DNA of 64,000 nucleotides from Rhizophagus irregularis. Taxonomy: Eukaryota; Glomeromycota; Glomeromycetes; Glomerales; Glomeraceae. Shown piece after piece: positions 53,133-64,000 of this stretch. Numbering within the stretch: the stretch's first letter is position 1; every line of letters starts with the position of its first letter. The stretch is from assembly GCF_026210795.1 (NCBI RefSeq), contig NC_089436.1, positions 3,844,001-3,908,000 of the forward strand. Direction: 5' to 3'. Made by a program: the position numbers and the translations under genes. The notes beneath the pieces are model-generated. The model worked only from the letters and a program-made list of their open reading frames with translations, was not told the DNA's origin and searched no databases.

Positions 53133-54469
53133 AATATAATTTTTTTTAAAAAGAAAAATATATAAATATATATATATTTGTTAACTTTGAAAAAATAAAT
53201 TATAGCGAATAACGTTCATATGATGTACAAAGAAGCAGAAATAAAAGCAAGATTTTACGCTCTTTTATAACGGAGCAAATTATAAATTTAGCATGATGTA
53301 ACTGATGTATACACTTATGGTTAGAACTTAGAGTTGTATTACTCAAATGTAACATAAAAAATTTTTTTTGTACGAGGAAAAAAAAAATTGATACTACGCC
53401 ATACGCCACAGCATTATACTAAAAAAGTATATCCTGTTGATTTTTTTTTTAAAAAAAAAATCCCAAAAATAAAAAAAAATCAAATGAAATTATGATTAAT
53501 TCTCGTATACAAGTGCTTGAAATAATAAATTATTTTTTATTTTTCTAAAAAAAAATAAATGAATAAATGAATGAATGAATAAAAAAAATAACAACGATTC
53601 AACGAATAATTCATATCCTCCAGATCAACAGAATGCATATTATTTTAAAACGCCAAGATTATCACGCGCATTCTGCAGATCTGCGGGAAATGAACACAAT
53701 ATCACTAACGTAAAGGGGATAAGCCACAAACATTTGAAAAAACGTCTAATGGAAATCTTTTTTGCTTTTGGTTTCCTATTTACTGGTGTCGATCCAACAA
53801 AGAACTTTATATAATACGCTTATAATATATAATATATAAATTTATACTGAATCAAGACCTTTTTTTTTATTTTTTAGTTCTTATTGTTTTAACTTATTAC
53901 TGTATTAGGAATACTTTTGTAAACCATTTCTTTATAACAATACTTAAACTTTAAGGTTAATTTTGTTTTACCTGAAGGAAAAAACGTGTAGGGAACTTTT
54001 TAGCAGGAAGTGTATAATCAAGTAATTCATTACGGCCATTCAAAAAATAAAAGATATTATTTTGTTGATCGTAATAATATTGTCATTAATGAAAATACTA
54101 TGAATATAAAAAATTTTTTTTGTCAGCGAAAGTTTTGAAATCCCGTACCGAGTTTTAGGAACCTCATATAATTCAACAAAATTATTTGCCACTGACGTAC
54201 TGTACTTATGAAAAATGATCGGCGCATACACTACCTTTAATGTATTGACAATTACGCTTTTTGTAGTTTAACATTAGTTAAATAACTAGCTTTATAAGTT
54301 AACTCATATAACTCATACAGGACCCATCGAATTTCTCCTTGTTACACGAAATCTGATTGGTTGATTCGTGTAATATGATTATGTAACCTACTATCATTCT
54401 CTTTTTCTCGTGCCATGTATTTAATGCCCTTATGTAAAAGTTGTAATACAGTGGAAGTATTTAATTTAG
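53133..54469. other. Intergenic
   Basis: 5' flank of the nine-exon kinase, with a TATATA run near 53160. A 79-codon plus-strand frame (53575-53814) has somewhat coding-like codons (KTPRLSRAFCRSAGNEHN) but no domain or homologue I recognise, so it is not called. Otherwise AT-rich. Confidence 0.35.
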
Positions 54470-54990
54470 TTGGAAAAAACGTTTTTATAATTAATTTAAC
54501 GAAAAAAACGTTGCGAACCGTTTTTCAAAGTAATTTTAATTAAATAAACGTTTTCGCAACATTTTTTAATTAATTTAACAAAAAAAAGTTGCGAAACGTT
54601 TTTTTAAAGTAATCTTAATTAAATATTTTTGTTTTATAAACATTCAGATTTTTTTTAATAATAATAATAATTTTTTTTTTTTTGATCTTTTTTCAAGCTG
54701 ATTTTTTTTAAAATTTTTTTTCCCTTCATAATCTATTTAATAATAATTTTTTCTTAATTGTTTTTTTTTTCTCATTTTTTTGGTGTGTATTAAAGATAAT
54801 AAATTATTGTAAAATTTTCAATTATCAATTTAATTTATAAACTTATTAACTCAATTATGGTTAAAAAATATTTATTATAAATTCGAATGTCATGATTTTA
54901 TTAGAAATGAACAAGTTCAAAATGAATCACATTTCATATATTTTACATTTTATAGTCCTAACTCCCCTTTAAACATGAACTCTTGTTTTT
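54470..54990 (-). repeat. Dispersed repeat, copy 2 (inverted relative to 11455-11835)
   Basis: Contains AACGTTTTCGCAAC and GTTGCGAAACG motifs, then ends with a segment (54910-54987) that is the reverse complement of 11745-11820. Shared words include AGTTCATGTTTAAAGGGGAG and TATAAAATGTAAAATATA. No coding capacity. Confidence 0.5.
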
Positions 54991-55609
54991 TTTTTAAAAA
55001 AAAAAATAATTTCAGTTATAAATTTATATATACAATCCGGGTTTATGCTCTGGACTTGTATCCGGCGGGTGAATTTATAAAAAAAATTTGCATGATTGCA
55101 TCCCGTTGAAGGTATCTATTTGGAACTAACAATTAATCCAAAAAAAAACCTTGCTGAATTGAAGCTGATATCTACAAAAATGAAAATAATGTCTTTAGTA
55201 TTTCTTTATAAAAAATAGATAAAGAATCAAAAAAAGTAAAGAAAATAATAATTAATTCGGAAAGACTAAAGAATTAATTTTGGTCATATGCTGATTAACC
55301 ACTAAACTAGTCCACTCCAAGTCTGTTTTGAAGAGCTGGTCCCATCCCTAGTCACAGTCACGCTAACTTCTTCATTTTATAACTGATTTTCTTGTTGCTC
55401 TATTTCTTTAGAACTGAAAATAACTGATACAATTAAAAGTACAATATTATTTAGTTCCAATATCACTTGACAAATTTCATGTTGTCAAATTTTAAGATTG
55501 ATCTCCATCGGCTATACTAATTTACGCTGTAGCGTGCACAGTGAAATTCGATTAATTGGATCTTCGATAAACCGGATTTGGGCCCAAACCGGACTTTTTT
55601 GCTGGAACC
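54991..55609. other. Intergenic up to the inverted-duplication border
   Basis: AT-rich, with a pogo/Tigger-like end at 55539-55607 (CAGTGAAATTCGAT…GGGCCCAAACCGG) that directly abuts the duplication border at 55610. No gene. Confidence 0.4.
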
Positions 55610-55900
55610 ATCTTGCCTTTTAATTAATGCTCAAATCATGTAGTCTTGCAGAAAGGTAGGTTGCAAAGAAAAGTATTAAATGAGACTAAGTATTACTATT
55701 TAAAATGGATTTTTTTTGAAAGAATTTTTTTATATATTTAGTTTCTATCTTACCACTTTATGTTGGCTACAGAATGACATTAATTTATTTTTTTTTTTAA
55801 TTTAAAAAATTTTAAAGTAGATTTATTTTTTTAAATTATCAAGAATAATTTCAGTTGCTGCGGTAAGTTATTTAATTTGACCAACATACTCGTACCAAAT

Positions 55901-56122
55901 TTACAGCTGATTTCATAATATACGGGACACCTAATAGTTACCGGCGAGAGACGACTCGATACATTCGGCAAAACTTGGTAAAGTTCAGAATAAGGTAAAA
56001 CCATATTGTTAGATTCGGAGCACTGGTCCGATCACGATGGTGTAGTTTTTATTTTATTCTGAGTTATACCAAATCTTACCGAGTTTCTCTCGGCATGGAT
56101 GGGTGTCTCCAGTACATTATGT
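55901..56122. mobile_element. Promoter MITE of BTB-TLDc copy 2, right end deleted
   Basis: Starts TTACAGCTGATTTCATAATA, then ACGGGACACC, and ends at GGGTGTCTCCAGTACATTATG. The last part of the inverted repeat present in copy 1 (GAAATCAGTTGTAA) is missing, so this copy can no longer pair fully. Confidence 0.55.
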
Positions 56123-56315
56123 AATATACCAGTACGGATACCGGGTAGTATTACTAATCCTAACGCCGGCAATTTCGAATCGGTTATAGAAACTGATCAT
56201 CATAAAATAAATATAAAAAGGGTTCGTACTTCAAAACTTAAATTTTTTTACTTCATTTTCTGCATTTCTTGCTTATTCTTATTAATTAGTAATTACATTT
56301 AAAAAATTAATAACA

Positions 56316-57792
56316 ATGTCTTCAAAATTTTGGGCAGAATTATCTAACGATTACGAAAAACTTTTTGAGACAGAAGTTGGATATGACGTTATTATTTATG
56401 CTGGTGAAGAACAAAATGTTAAGGAAATTCATGCCCATTCAAATATTTTATCTATTAGGTCTCAATATTTTCGTTCAGCATTTTCTAATGAATGGGCTGA
56501 GAAAAAAGATAGAAAATTTATTTTCAAAAAACCTAATATTTCTCCACAATTGTTTAATATTATTCTTAGGTATTTATAATTTTTATAATAAATTTTATGT
56601 TATAAGAGGAAAGTCTAATTAATATTATACTATATTATTATTTATTAGATTTATTTATTGTGGAAATATTGAATTAAAGGATTTACAAGGTCCTGATGTA
56701 TTGAAATTGTTAATAGCAGTTGATGAGCTCAATATTCATCCTTTGGTTTCTCATATTCAAGAATTTTTGATTGAACACCAAACTGAATTTTTATACAAAA
56801 ATCCAACTGGAATTCTTGAAACTGTTTATCAACATGAAACATTTACAGATTTATGGAATTTTTGTCTTGAAAAAATTTGTGAAGAACCTAAAGCTTTATT
56901 CAGTTCTAATAGTTTTACTGATTTAAAAGCTCCCTTGTTAGAATCATTGTTAAAAAGAGATGATTTAAATATGGATGAAATTGAAATTTGGGAGAATTTG
57001 TTAAAATGGTGTTTTGCTCAACAAAATATAAAGAATGAACCATCAAAATGGAATAAAGATGATATTACAAAAATTGAAAGGGCATTGTACAGATTTATTC
57101 CTTTAATTCGATTTTATGACATTAAACCTACAGATTTCTTTTATAAAGTTTATTGTTATAAAGATATCTTACCACAAGATTTAATTCATAATCTTTTAGA
57201 ATTTCATATAGTTCCCGATATGAAACCTAAATCTAATCTGACACCTTCGAGAAAACCAAAATATCAACTTGATTCAACCTTGATTGAATCAGACCACATT
57301 CCCATTTTTGCTTCTTGGATTGATAGAAAAGATGATTCTTCACATTATAATAGAAAAAATATTCCTTATGACTTTAAATTATTATATCGCTCAAGTCAGG
57401 ATGGAAATGATGTTTTATCATTTCATAGAAATTGTGATAATAAAGGGGCTACTATTTGGATCGCAAAAATCAAAAATTCTACTCAATTAATTGGTGGGTA
57501 TAATCCACTTGACTGGGATCAAAGTCAGTCTTGGAAATCTACAGCAGACAGTTTTCTATTTAATTTTACAAATGGGAGAGTTATTTCTACCGCAAAAAGG
57601 AGTTATGTCAGTGCGCCGAATGTGGCTGTTTGTTGTGCCTCTCATTGTGGTCCAACTATGGGTAATTTATTCTGTGAAAATAATGTTTGGTCTTACAATA
57701 ATCTTGGTAATGGAGAACGTTATCCTAAAATAGGAATCCCAGCTAACTTTGAAGTAGAAGATTATGAAGTATTTCAAGTAATTAAAAAATAA
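56316..57792 (+). CDS. BTB-BACK-TLDc protein, copy 2, 465 aa
   Basis: Exons 56316-56569 and 56649-57792 join across a 79-nt intron in phase 2, giving exactly the same length as copy 1. The BTB half differs at one residue in exon 1 (KKDRK against KKDGK). Differences cluster in the last TLDc part: YVSAPNVAVCC replaces YVSKKFNAVCC, and NNLGNGERY replaces NNYDSGERY. Both copies keep the TLDc landmarks (HIPIFASWIDRKD, IGGYNPLDWDQSQSW, SFLFNF). The product is presumably an intact Cullin-3-type adaptor or TLDc stress protein, as for copy 1. Its orientation is opposite, so the two genes converge toward the 7-kb spacer only by their promoters. Confidence 0.92.
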
Positions 57793-57887
57793 ATAAAAAA
57801 TATTAAATTTATATAAATGAATAAAAGAATTTTGTTTCGTTTCTAGTACAATTTTTTGCATTTAAGCAAGATTCATTTTCAATATGA

Positions 57888-58262
57888 GTAACATTTTCTT
57901 TATCTTCACAAATAAGTTCTTTAACTTTAAACCATCCTTTAAAATATCTTTCAACAACTTCTAATTTACCATCAACATATTTAACTACAACTCTTTTTTG
58001 TTTCGCTTCTTTAAGAATAAATTTCGTTGTTTTTCTTCAAAATCTTTAATTAAATTATCATTTTCATTAAAAGAATCTAAAGAATTAAAATTTTCTAAAT
58101 CATCATTTTTAATATCTTTTCTAATTTCTTCATTAGCTTGATCAAATCTAACCAAATTCTAAATCTTGTACCAACTCCAACTTCACTTTCAACATCTAAT
58201 TTATGTACCAACTTGAAAGAATTTTCTTGAGAAAATGGTTGAAACATATCTTTAAAATAAAT
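57888..58262 (-). pseudogene. Truncated, frameshifted gene relic at the duplication border
   Basis: On the minus strand an ATG near 58248 opens MFQPFSQENSFKLVHKLD, VESEVGVGTRF follows, then coding continues in other frames (FDQANEEIRKDIKNDDLEN; RVVVKYVDGKLEVVERYF; WFKVKELICEDKENVTHIEN). It ends abruptly at 57888, exactly where the duplicated BTB-TLDc arm begins. At least two frameshifts occur. The family is not recognised. It appears to have been cut by the arm-2 insertion. Confidence 0.4.
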
Positions 58263-58367
58263 AAATATTTGGCGCGCCTGATATAATAATAATTATTCAA
58301 TTTTGATGAAACTATTGCCTTACTAGTCTAAGAAAATTTCTAATTTGCCCACTCAAATAACTTGATA

Positions 58368-61300
58368 TTACCATCCTTTACCAAAAATTTCCGCGAATGA
58401 GTTTGACATAAAGTTTGATATTGGCGGCATATAATGATTTTCAGTGTATTTTAATACATCAGTTTCACTACGTTCTGCTTCATATTTCAATTTTTTCAGA
58501 TTTGGACCGTTAATTGGTAAATCGTATAATTGCTGTTCTAGCTTGGCTATTTCTTTTAGCGTAATAGAACTATTATTGTTTTCAATTTCTTGCTTTATAA
58601 CTTCTACTTGCTTCAAGTAATTTTCTCTTGTGGCTTCAAGCCCTCTGAGGATTCTTTCATCATAATGACTTGAGTTGGCATTTCTCTTAATTTTCTCTTC
58701 CTTTATGCAAAGATCAAGATAGTCAACATATGCGTCATTATAAGCAGCTATTGCATTTTGTCTTGAGAATTGTGTAAACTTAAGGCTAATTTCTTTTATT
58801 TTCTCCCATTCTTTTTGTAGTTGATCAACTCTTTTTTGATGCACCTCTATAACTGCTCTTTTGTTTTCTTGGTCTGACTTTATTTCCGAAATCTGTAATT
58901 CCATAATATCATACAGCTTTCCTTCAAGTTCCTCTATGGTTTTGCTGGAATTATTTATTTCTTCTTGGTTTTCTTTTATTAATATGATGCTTTTCTGAAT
59001 TAGACGTTCTATCTCTGCGAAAGGTCTGGAAAGAAGTAACACTGTGTTCCTAAAGTTATTGAGTGATAAAGTGTCTTTTACTATATGAGGTTTACACTTT
59101 ACAAGGTATTTAATGAGCCTTAGTGATTCATCCACGGATCTTTTCCAACTTTCTGCTAAATTTTGTTCCTCGTTCTGTGTAAACTTTATTTCCTTAATTG
59201 CTGTTAAATATTCAAATGATTCATTATCAAAACAGTATATTATATCTTTGTGAACCTTTATTTCAACATCAGACTTAGTCTGTTTCTTAAGTTTCTCAAG
59301 TTGTTTTTTAAGTGGTAGTAATGTATTCCTGGACGATAATGTGTTTCTCTGGTATTAGTAAAGCAGAAGACAATATTATCCTTGGCACTCTTGTGAAGGT
59401 GTGTTAACAATTCTAGTATACAATATTTGAATACTATGCTATATCGTGAATTATTAGGTTTGAGAAGGATACATATCCCATTTAAATACTGGTAATGACT
59501 AATATACCACAGAATGTTTTCACAATTTTTCTTGTCATATTCTGATCCTCTGGTATCTCCTATTCCAGGAGTATCTATCAATCTTATTAGTCTATTTTCA
59601 GGTAAATGAAATACATAGCTTTCACATTCTCGAGTAGATGATTCACCTTCTTCTAATGGTTTATTTGAATCATAATTACCTAATTTTATCGTTACTGACT
59701 CGTAATTATCATCCATATACGTAAATTCTGGTGGAATTAATACCTCTATATCTCCAGATTTTGCATTATCTAATGTGTTAAATTTAAGATAATTTGCAAA
59801 AGCATTTATAAATGTTGACTTTCCTACGCCAGTTTCACCAAGTAATAATATGTTTATCTTCCTGTGACGGTACTGATGGTGACAAATCGTTAAGTTTGTT
59901 TGACTCAAAAGCTATGTATCCTTTTGTGTGATGGGGACTATTACACTTAAATTTAGAATGAGTAATATTGCTTTCACCACATTCACAGTATAAGTGCTCA
60001 TTATACCCGTATTCTACATGCTTTTTACATCTGAAACATCTCCAATTGGAATCAATAGTTGGGCAATCTTGAGGACAGGGTATTTCCAATTTTGTCTTCT
60101 CGCTGGGATTGTTTTTTGGCTTGGTACTTGGTAGAGGATCAAATTTAATAAGATTTGATGTGAATAATATCTTATTATCCTCATAATAATTGTCACTATC
60201 TAGTCTTCCATTGATATAATGTCGAATTATTGGATAACTAGAACATTTTATTTGAGTACATATTTTAAGATTAGCTATGAAGAATTTGCTTGACCCTTCA
60301 TCTGAATTGTAAAGATCTCGAAACATAGTATGCACTGAAGAGGAATTAAAATCAATAATATATTCATTATTATCAAGGAGTATAAAAATATCACTATTTG
60401 AATATTTATGTAAAATATGCTCGATGGTTGAATTTTTTCCAAGAAACTCTACTCTTTTGGTCTTTAATATGGGTACCAATTCAGCCAATGTAGATACCGA
60501 ACGATGTTGGCGAAAGAATTCCATCATAGAATTTTTAGATAATATACTCTTATGAAATTTTTTTAATTTATTTTCAAGTTCGATAATATTAATCTTACCA
60601 GAGCGTACTTTAACAAGACATTCTGCAAGTTCGCGTCTAAAATTTGCTTCGTTTATTCTAACTTCTTGTACACGATTGCTAATTTGAGCAAAAACCTTGT
60701 CCATTATGAAATTAGAAGTAGATTGTGCGTCATTATATAAGTCGTTGAGCCTTTGTTTTGATTCGGACAAACCATCAAAAACTTGTTCTACTCTTAGGAT
60801 AGTTTCTTCGCTTAATTCCGTTATCATATTATCTATCGCGACATCCTGAATAAATAGTTTTGCAAGTTCCGACAATGGATATAAAGTATATTCAATTGGA
60901 ACTCCTTTCCCATCATTGTATTGTTTGGTGTATAAAGGAAGTTCAGCAACTAATTTCCTAGCTTCATCAAAGGATTGAGGAAGTTCTTTATTATTTGGAA
61001 CAACATCACCAAGAAGTTTTATAGAGAAATGGCTAATAATGTTAGAATATCGTTCTTCAACACTTACGTGACCACCTCCAGAGATCTTTATTTTTTCAAA
61101 GTGACATTTTAGCGCTCCTTCAACATGAGATCTATTTTCTTCATTCGTGTCTTTACATTCAAATGATGCCATTATAGTAGCTCCCCACTTTATTCCTATC
61201 ACCACGTGAGTAGCATTCTGGTTATTAGTAAACACATCTGTAGAAATACAAGCTTTAACATCGTCACGATGAATAACCAAATTTTCCTCAACTGAAGTTA

Positions 61301-61631
61301 TTTTATATATTAAAGTTCCCTTCACGGATTTAAGACTATCTTTTTCATCGTTTAGATACTTTCCTGAACCTTCTAAAGGAATCAATCCTGTGAGAACACT
61401 TAATTTTAGTTCAGCTTCAACGTCTAACTTGTTAAACTTTTCCTTATATGTATTCTCATATTCATATAAAATTTCAGTATGTGAAATATCAACCTTTCTT
61501 ATGGAATCATCTGGATACTTTGACTTAAATATCGTGGTCCCGCAGAATGTATCATTTGCTACATTATATAGGGATCCAATAAATGCGCCTCTCCCAAGGG
61601 ACTTCCGTGTTATTACTTTAGTACTTGCCAT
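58368..61631 (-). pseudogene. Stonustoxin-like (SNTX) N-terminal domain plus GTPase protein, two frame breaks
   Basis: Three successive minus-strand frames make one protein of about 1,070 residues. Part 1 (61631-59835) starts MASTKVITRKSLGRGAFIGSL, like the MACPF/CDC-type N-terminus of stonustoxin-family proteins. A helical and thioredoxin-like region follows, then a Cys-rich block (CPQDC, CFRC, CECG). Part 2 (to 59258) is a GTPase with P-loop GETGVGKST, DTPGIGDTRG, and FTNTR as the G4-like motif. Part 3 (59135-58368, open from about 59320) is a long coiled coil. Each break is one base: one within 59835-59908 just before the P-loop, the other near 59325 just after the G4 region. They shift the frame in opposite senses. 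Such fungal SNTX-GTPase proteins are presumed intracellular; toxicity is not implied. It may be a pseudogene or carry sequencing errors. Confidence 0.75.
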
Positions 61632-63689
61632 AAATTAAAGCCAATAACAAGGGAAAATAGAATTGCGATGGAATATTGGGTCAGAACAATTATTGATTAT
61701 AAAAAGAAAACTAAAGTTTTCCTGTCTGCGATTTGCGATTGTCGAAAATTATATGTATAAGGATGGTTCATGCAATGATAGTAAGTTGTTTCACAATAAT
61801 TTGGTATTTTATTATGCCGAGTGACAAATAAAGGGATTAATTGTGGAAAAATAAGGAATTTTTTTTAAAATTTTTGCTCTATAAATAATTGCAACAAAAA
61901 TTTAAGTAATTGTAATTTTTTGCATCGTTATTTTATTTTATTTTATTTTTTTTTTTTTTAAAAAAAAAACAAAATAGTGTATTTATTTGAAAAAAAGAAA
62001 GCCATTTACTTACAAAAATATCAAGATCGTCATGAAAGATTTCTAAAATTAAAATGGCATTTTTTAGTAATGTATCAATTTGATTAGTGGGGCAGCATCA
62101 GTAACCGCAAATGGTCACATGACTTCGTGAATGAATAACAATAAAATACCCGATACCTATACATATAAAATAAAAAATTATATAAAAACATATTAGTATA
62201 GATTATAAAGAGAAAAACACCGGGATGAAGGAATGAAAATTTATTAAAATCTCGGTTTCAAAAAACTAAAAAAAAATAATATTAAAAATATTTAAAACAA
62301 GATCCGGTCTTAAAAAAAAAGAGATCAAAAAAAAAAAATGATACGGTCTAAAAAAGACCATTATTAAAAATAAAAAATGATCCGTTTCTATAAATTCATT
62401 TTATGCTATTTTTAGACCACTTTATAAGCTTTATTTAAACTTTTACTATAAAAATTTCATCTACATCATATTTTTTTACTCCACTTTATAATCCTGTAAT
62501 CATATTATTGCTATACCTAATAATATGAAAATCTACATGATCCTATTGGGCTGAACGATAATTTCGAATCAGTAATTTAACGGTTAATGGACTTTTAATT
62601 CTTTAATAATTTAATACTTGTATATTATATAAACGTGATGAAGCAATGTAAAACTTGATTGTAACTGATTTTAGTCGTCAGTCAATTATAGATATCAACT
62701 ACATTAATTGATTACATTAACTTTGAAAGTTACTTTAAGAATGGTGAAATAACATTTATAATTTACTTTTCTATAAAATATTTTTAGGGGTCAATGATAT
62801 AATTTCGCATTTATATATTGTCTGAGTTAAGTGACATTAATATGCACCATACAATAAGATATTTATTTTGTTCTATAATTAACAGAAAAAAAATAGTATT
62901 TATTTAATATAGAATGACAAAATAGACATGATTAAAAATTAAAATTTGATATAAATATTGTGTTTACAATACGTATGATTTTTTTCAAAAATTTTCATAA
63001 AAAACAAATCAAAGAAAAATAATCTAGGTCACGAACTTGTAGGGAGTTATATATTCCATTTTATTTTTGTATATGAGCTTTTTTATAAGTTTACAGTACA
63101 TTGAGTATAATGCAATTTAAGTGTCAAAAGACGCGTTGTAGTAAAAAAAAAATGTTAATCAGGCCACACAAGTCACACTGGCAAATGTTACACCAAAAGT
63201 GCGATTTTGCTGAGCCACAAATTGTGTGACAAAATAGATCTGTGTGACATTAATTTTTGCATTTATATTCGAAAAAACAAACCTTTGTTCTTTATTTTTT
63301 TCCCGAACGAATGAGAGAAAATGTGAAGGGGGTCTAGTTCAACACAGGACCTACCCTATAAGTGAATAGTGACGGCAAAAGCATATGTTATGAAAGGCTG
63401 AGGGACTCGCAATTCCGAGATCGCCAGGCGTAAAGTCAACTTTGCGTCTTGCAAGTAGATCTACATGTGAAGAGGTATGAAAATTTCCCATACATGTGCT
63501 TTCAAGGCTTTTTTGACATCATACGATAATGTTAATCACTTTTCTTATCTCCTTAGTTTTTTTCTTCCCAACAGCAGGATATAAAGCGTGTAGGAATATG
63601 TAGAAGTTCTGCCAACTTTCCTGCAAAAATCATTCCCGTAAATTAACGTAAAACAAGGTATGTATATACTAGTAGTTATGTATGCATGG
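61632..63689. other. 2-kb intergenic region
   Basis: 5' flank of the SNTX-GTPase gene, then AT-rich DNA. 62260-62400 has GGTCTTAAAAAAAAAGAG and GATACGGTCTAAAAAAGACC motifs related to the purine-rich repeats. 63320-63560 is more GC-balanced, without a credible frame. The minus-strand frame at 63545-63751 lies opposite the SAM-like exon and is rejected. Confidence 0.4.
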
Positions 63690-63945
63690 GAACGAGTTTT
63701 TCTCTTGTATTTAGGAATCGGAATGTCTTCAACCTCTACTAAAGCTGACATGTTATTTTGCAGGGAGATCCTAAATTAAGAGTAGAACTTGACAATAACT
63801 TTTTTACGAAGTTTCGTGATGAAAAAATTACCGGTAATTCATTTCTCAAGCTAACCGGGTGGGAATTTAAGGAATACGGAATGACATTAAGACAAGCAAG
63901 AACTTGAGGATTACATTAAAGAGCTGAGTAAGTGATTAATTTAGC
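63690..63945 (+). pseudogene. SAM-like domain exon, partial and frame-broken
   Basis: After TTATTTTGCAG (AG near 63763) the plus strand reads GDPKLRVELDNNFFTKFRDE, then KITGNSFLKLTGWEFKEYGM. This matches the SAM-like pattern common in Rhizophagus proteins: F-x-x-F-R-D-E-x-I-x-G-x-x-F-L-x-L-T…YGM. The frame then hits TGA at RQART, while the next frame continues QELEDYIKELSK, so one base breaks it. An ATG at 63722 (MSSTSTKADML) could be the start of the first exon. SAM domains mediate protein-protein binding. The window ends 55 bases later, so any further exons are outside. Confidence 0.4.
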
Positions 63946-64000
63946 CTCAGGCACTTTGCATAACGTTATAGCTGAAATCTAACTGTCATTACCTTTGGTA

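Larger units (their letters stand above)
55610..57887 (+). repeat. Inverted duplication, arm 2 (2.3 kb)
   Basis: Plus-strand counterpart of 46012-48414, lacking about 87 bp relative to arm 1 (junction near 55835) and part of the promoter MITE. The two arms are separated by a 7.2-kb spacer holding the nine-exon kinase. The left border touches a pogo-like terminal sequence; the right border interrupts a coding-like relic. Confidence 0.85.

Noticed and set aside
53575-53814. 79-codon plus-strand frame starting MNKKNNNDS
   Set aside because: Some coding-like sequence, but no domain, homologue or splice context I can recognise, and it begins in a simple AATG repeat.
59835-59908. A mini-intron bridging the first frame break of the SNTX-GTPase gene
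   Set aside because: The only local GT…AG pair spans 12 nt, too short to splice, and its removal would not change frame.
8287-61209. Recurrent TCACGTGA/CACGTG motifs (for example 8287, 10366, 22491, 28602, 28643, 29101, 61204)
   Set aside because: Possibly bHLH sites, but several lie inside repeats and I cannot compute a reliable background, so no regulatory claim is made.
1-64000. tRNA, rRNA or other structured RNA genes
   Set aside because: Scanned by eye for B-box-like GGTTCRANTCC and conserved rRNA cores; none found. A covariance search (tRNAscan-SE, Infernal) would be decisive.

Overview
The window looks like nuclear DNA of an arbuscular mycorrhizal fungus, most likely Rhizophagus or a close Glomeromycotina relative. 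That placement is inferred from the gene families: TKL kinases with a Cys-x2-Cys and W-S-S-G-N leader, Sel1-repeat proteins, BTB-BACK-TLDc proteins, F-box-like proteins, a stonustoxin-like/GTPase protein and a SAM-like exon. The very AT-rich sequence, short GT-AG introns and dense small transposons agree. No rRNA, tRNA or CRISPR was found.

Layout. 1-14 kb: mostly repeats, with a Q/N-rich gene (3425-3961), a secreted V8-like serine protease (9059-10006), a truncated LINE with a 17-bp target duplication, a 1.7-kb terminal-inverted-repeat element and a Tc1-like foldback element. 14-27.5 kb: an F-box-like gene and two TKL kinases; the first kinase is preceded by a 3.8-kb array of intron-like units. 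27.5-36 kb: transposon debris, a decayed integrase gene, a small intron-containing relic and a minisatellite. 36-44 kb: a second F-box-like gene and a single-exon Sel1 gene. 46-58 kb: a large inverted duplication carrying two BTB-TLDc genes, with a nine-exon TKL kinase in the spacer. 58-64 kb: a frame-disrupted stonustoxin-like/GTPase gene and a SAM-like fragment.

How the genes relate. These are members of expanded signalling and adaptor families (kinases, Sel1, BTB-TLDc, F-box), not a pathway or operon. Several have been duplicated, truncated or frame-broken, as expected in an accessory, repeat-rich compartment.

Main discovery candidate. Between 18333 and 22177, read on the minus strand just upstream of the first kinase, 37 consecutive units of about 80-132 bp each carry a GTAAG-type donor, usually a CTAAC-like branch site, and a YAG acceptor. 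In all 37 the acceptor and the next donor are exactly 3 nt apart, although the triplet itself varies. This looks like 37 complete introns separated by single-codon microexons, or a recursive-splicing array. Intron boundaries throughout were worked out by hand from splice signals, phase and protein family, and have not been tested with RNA data.
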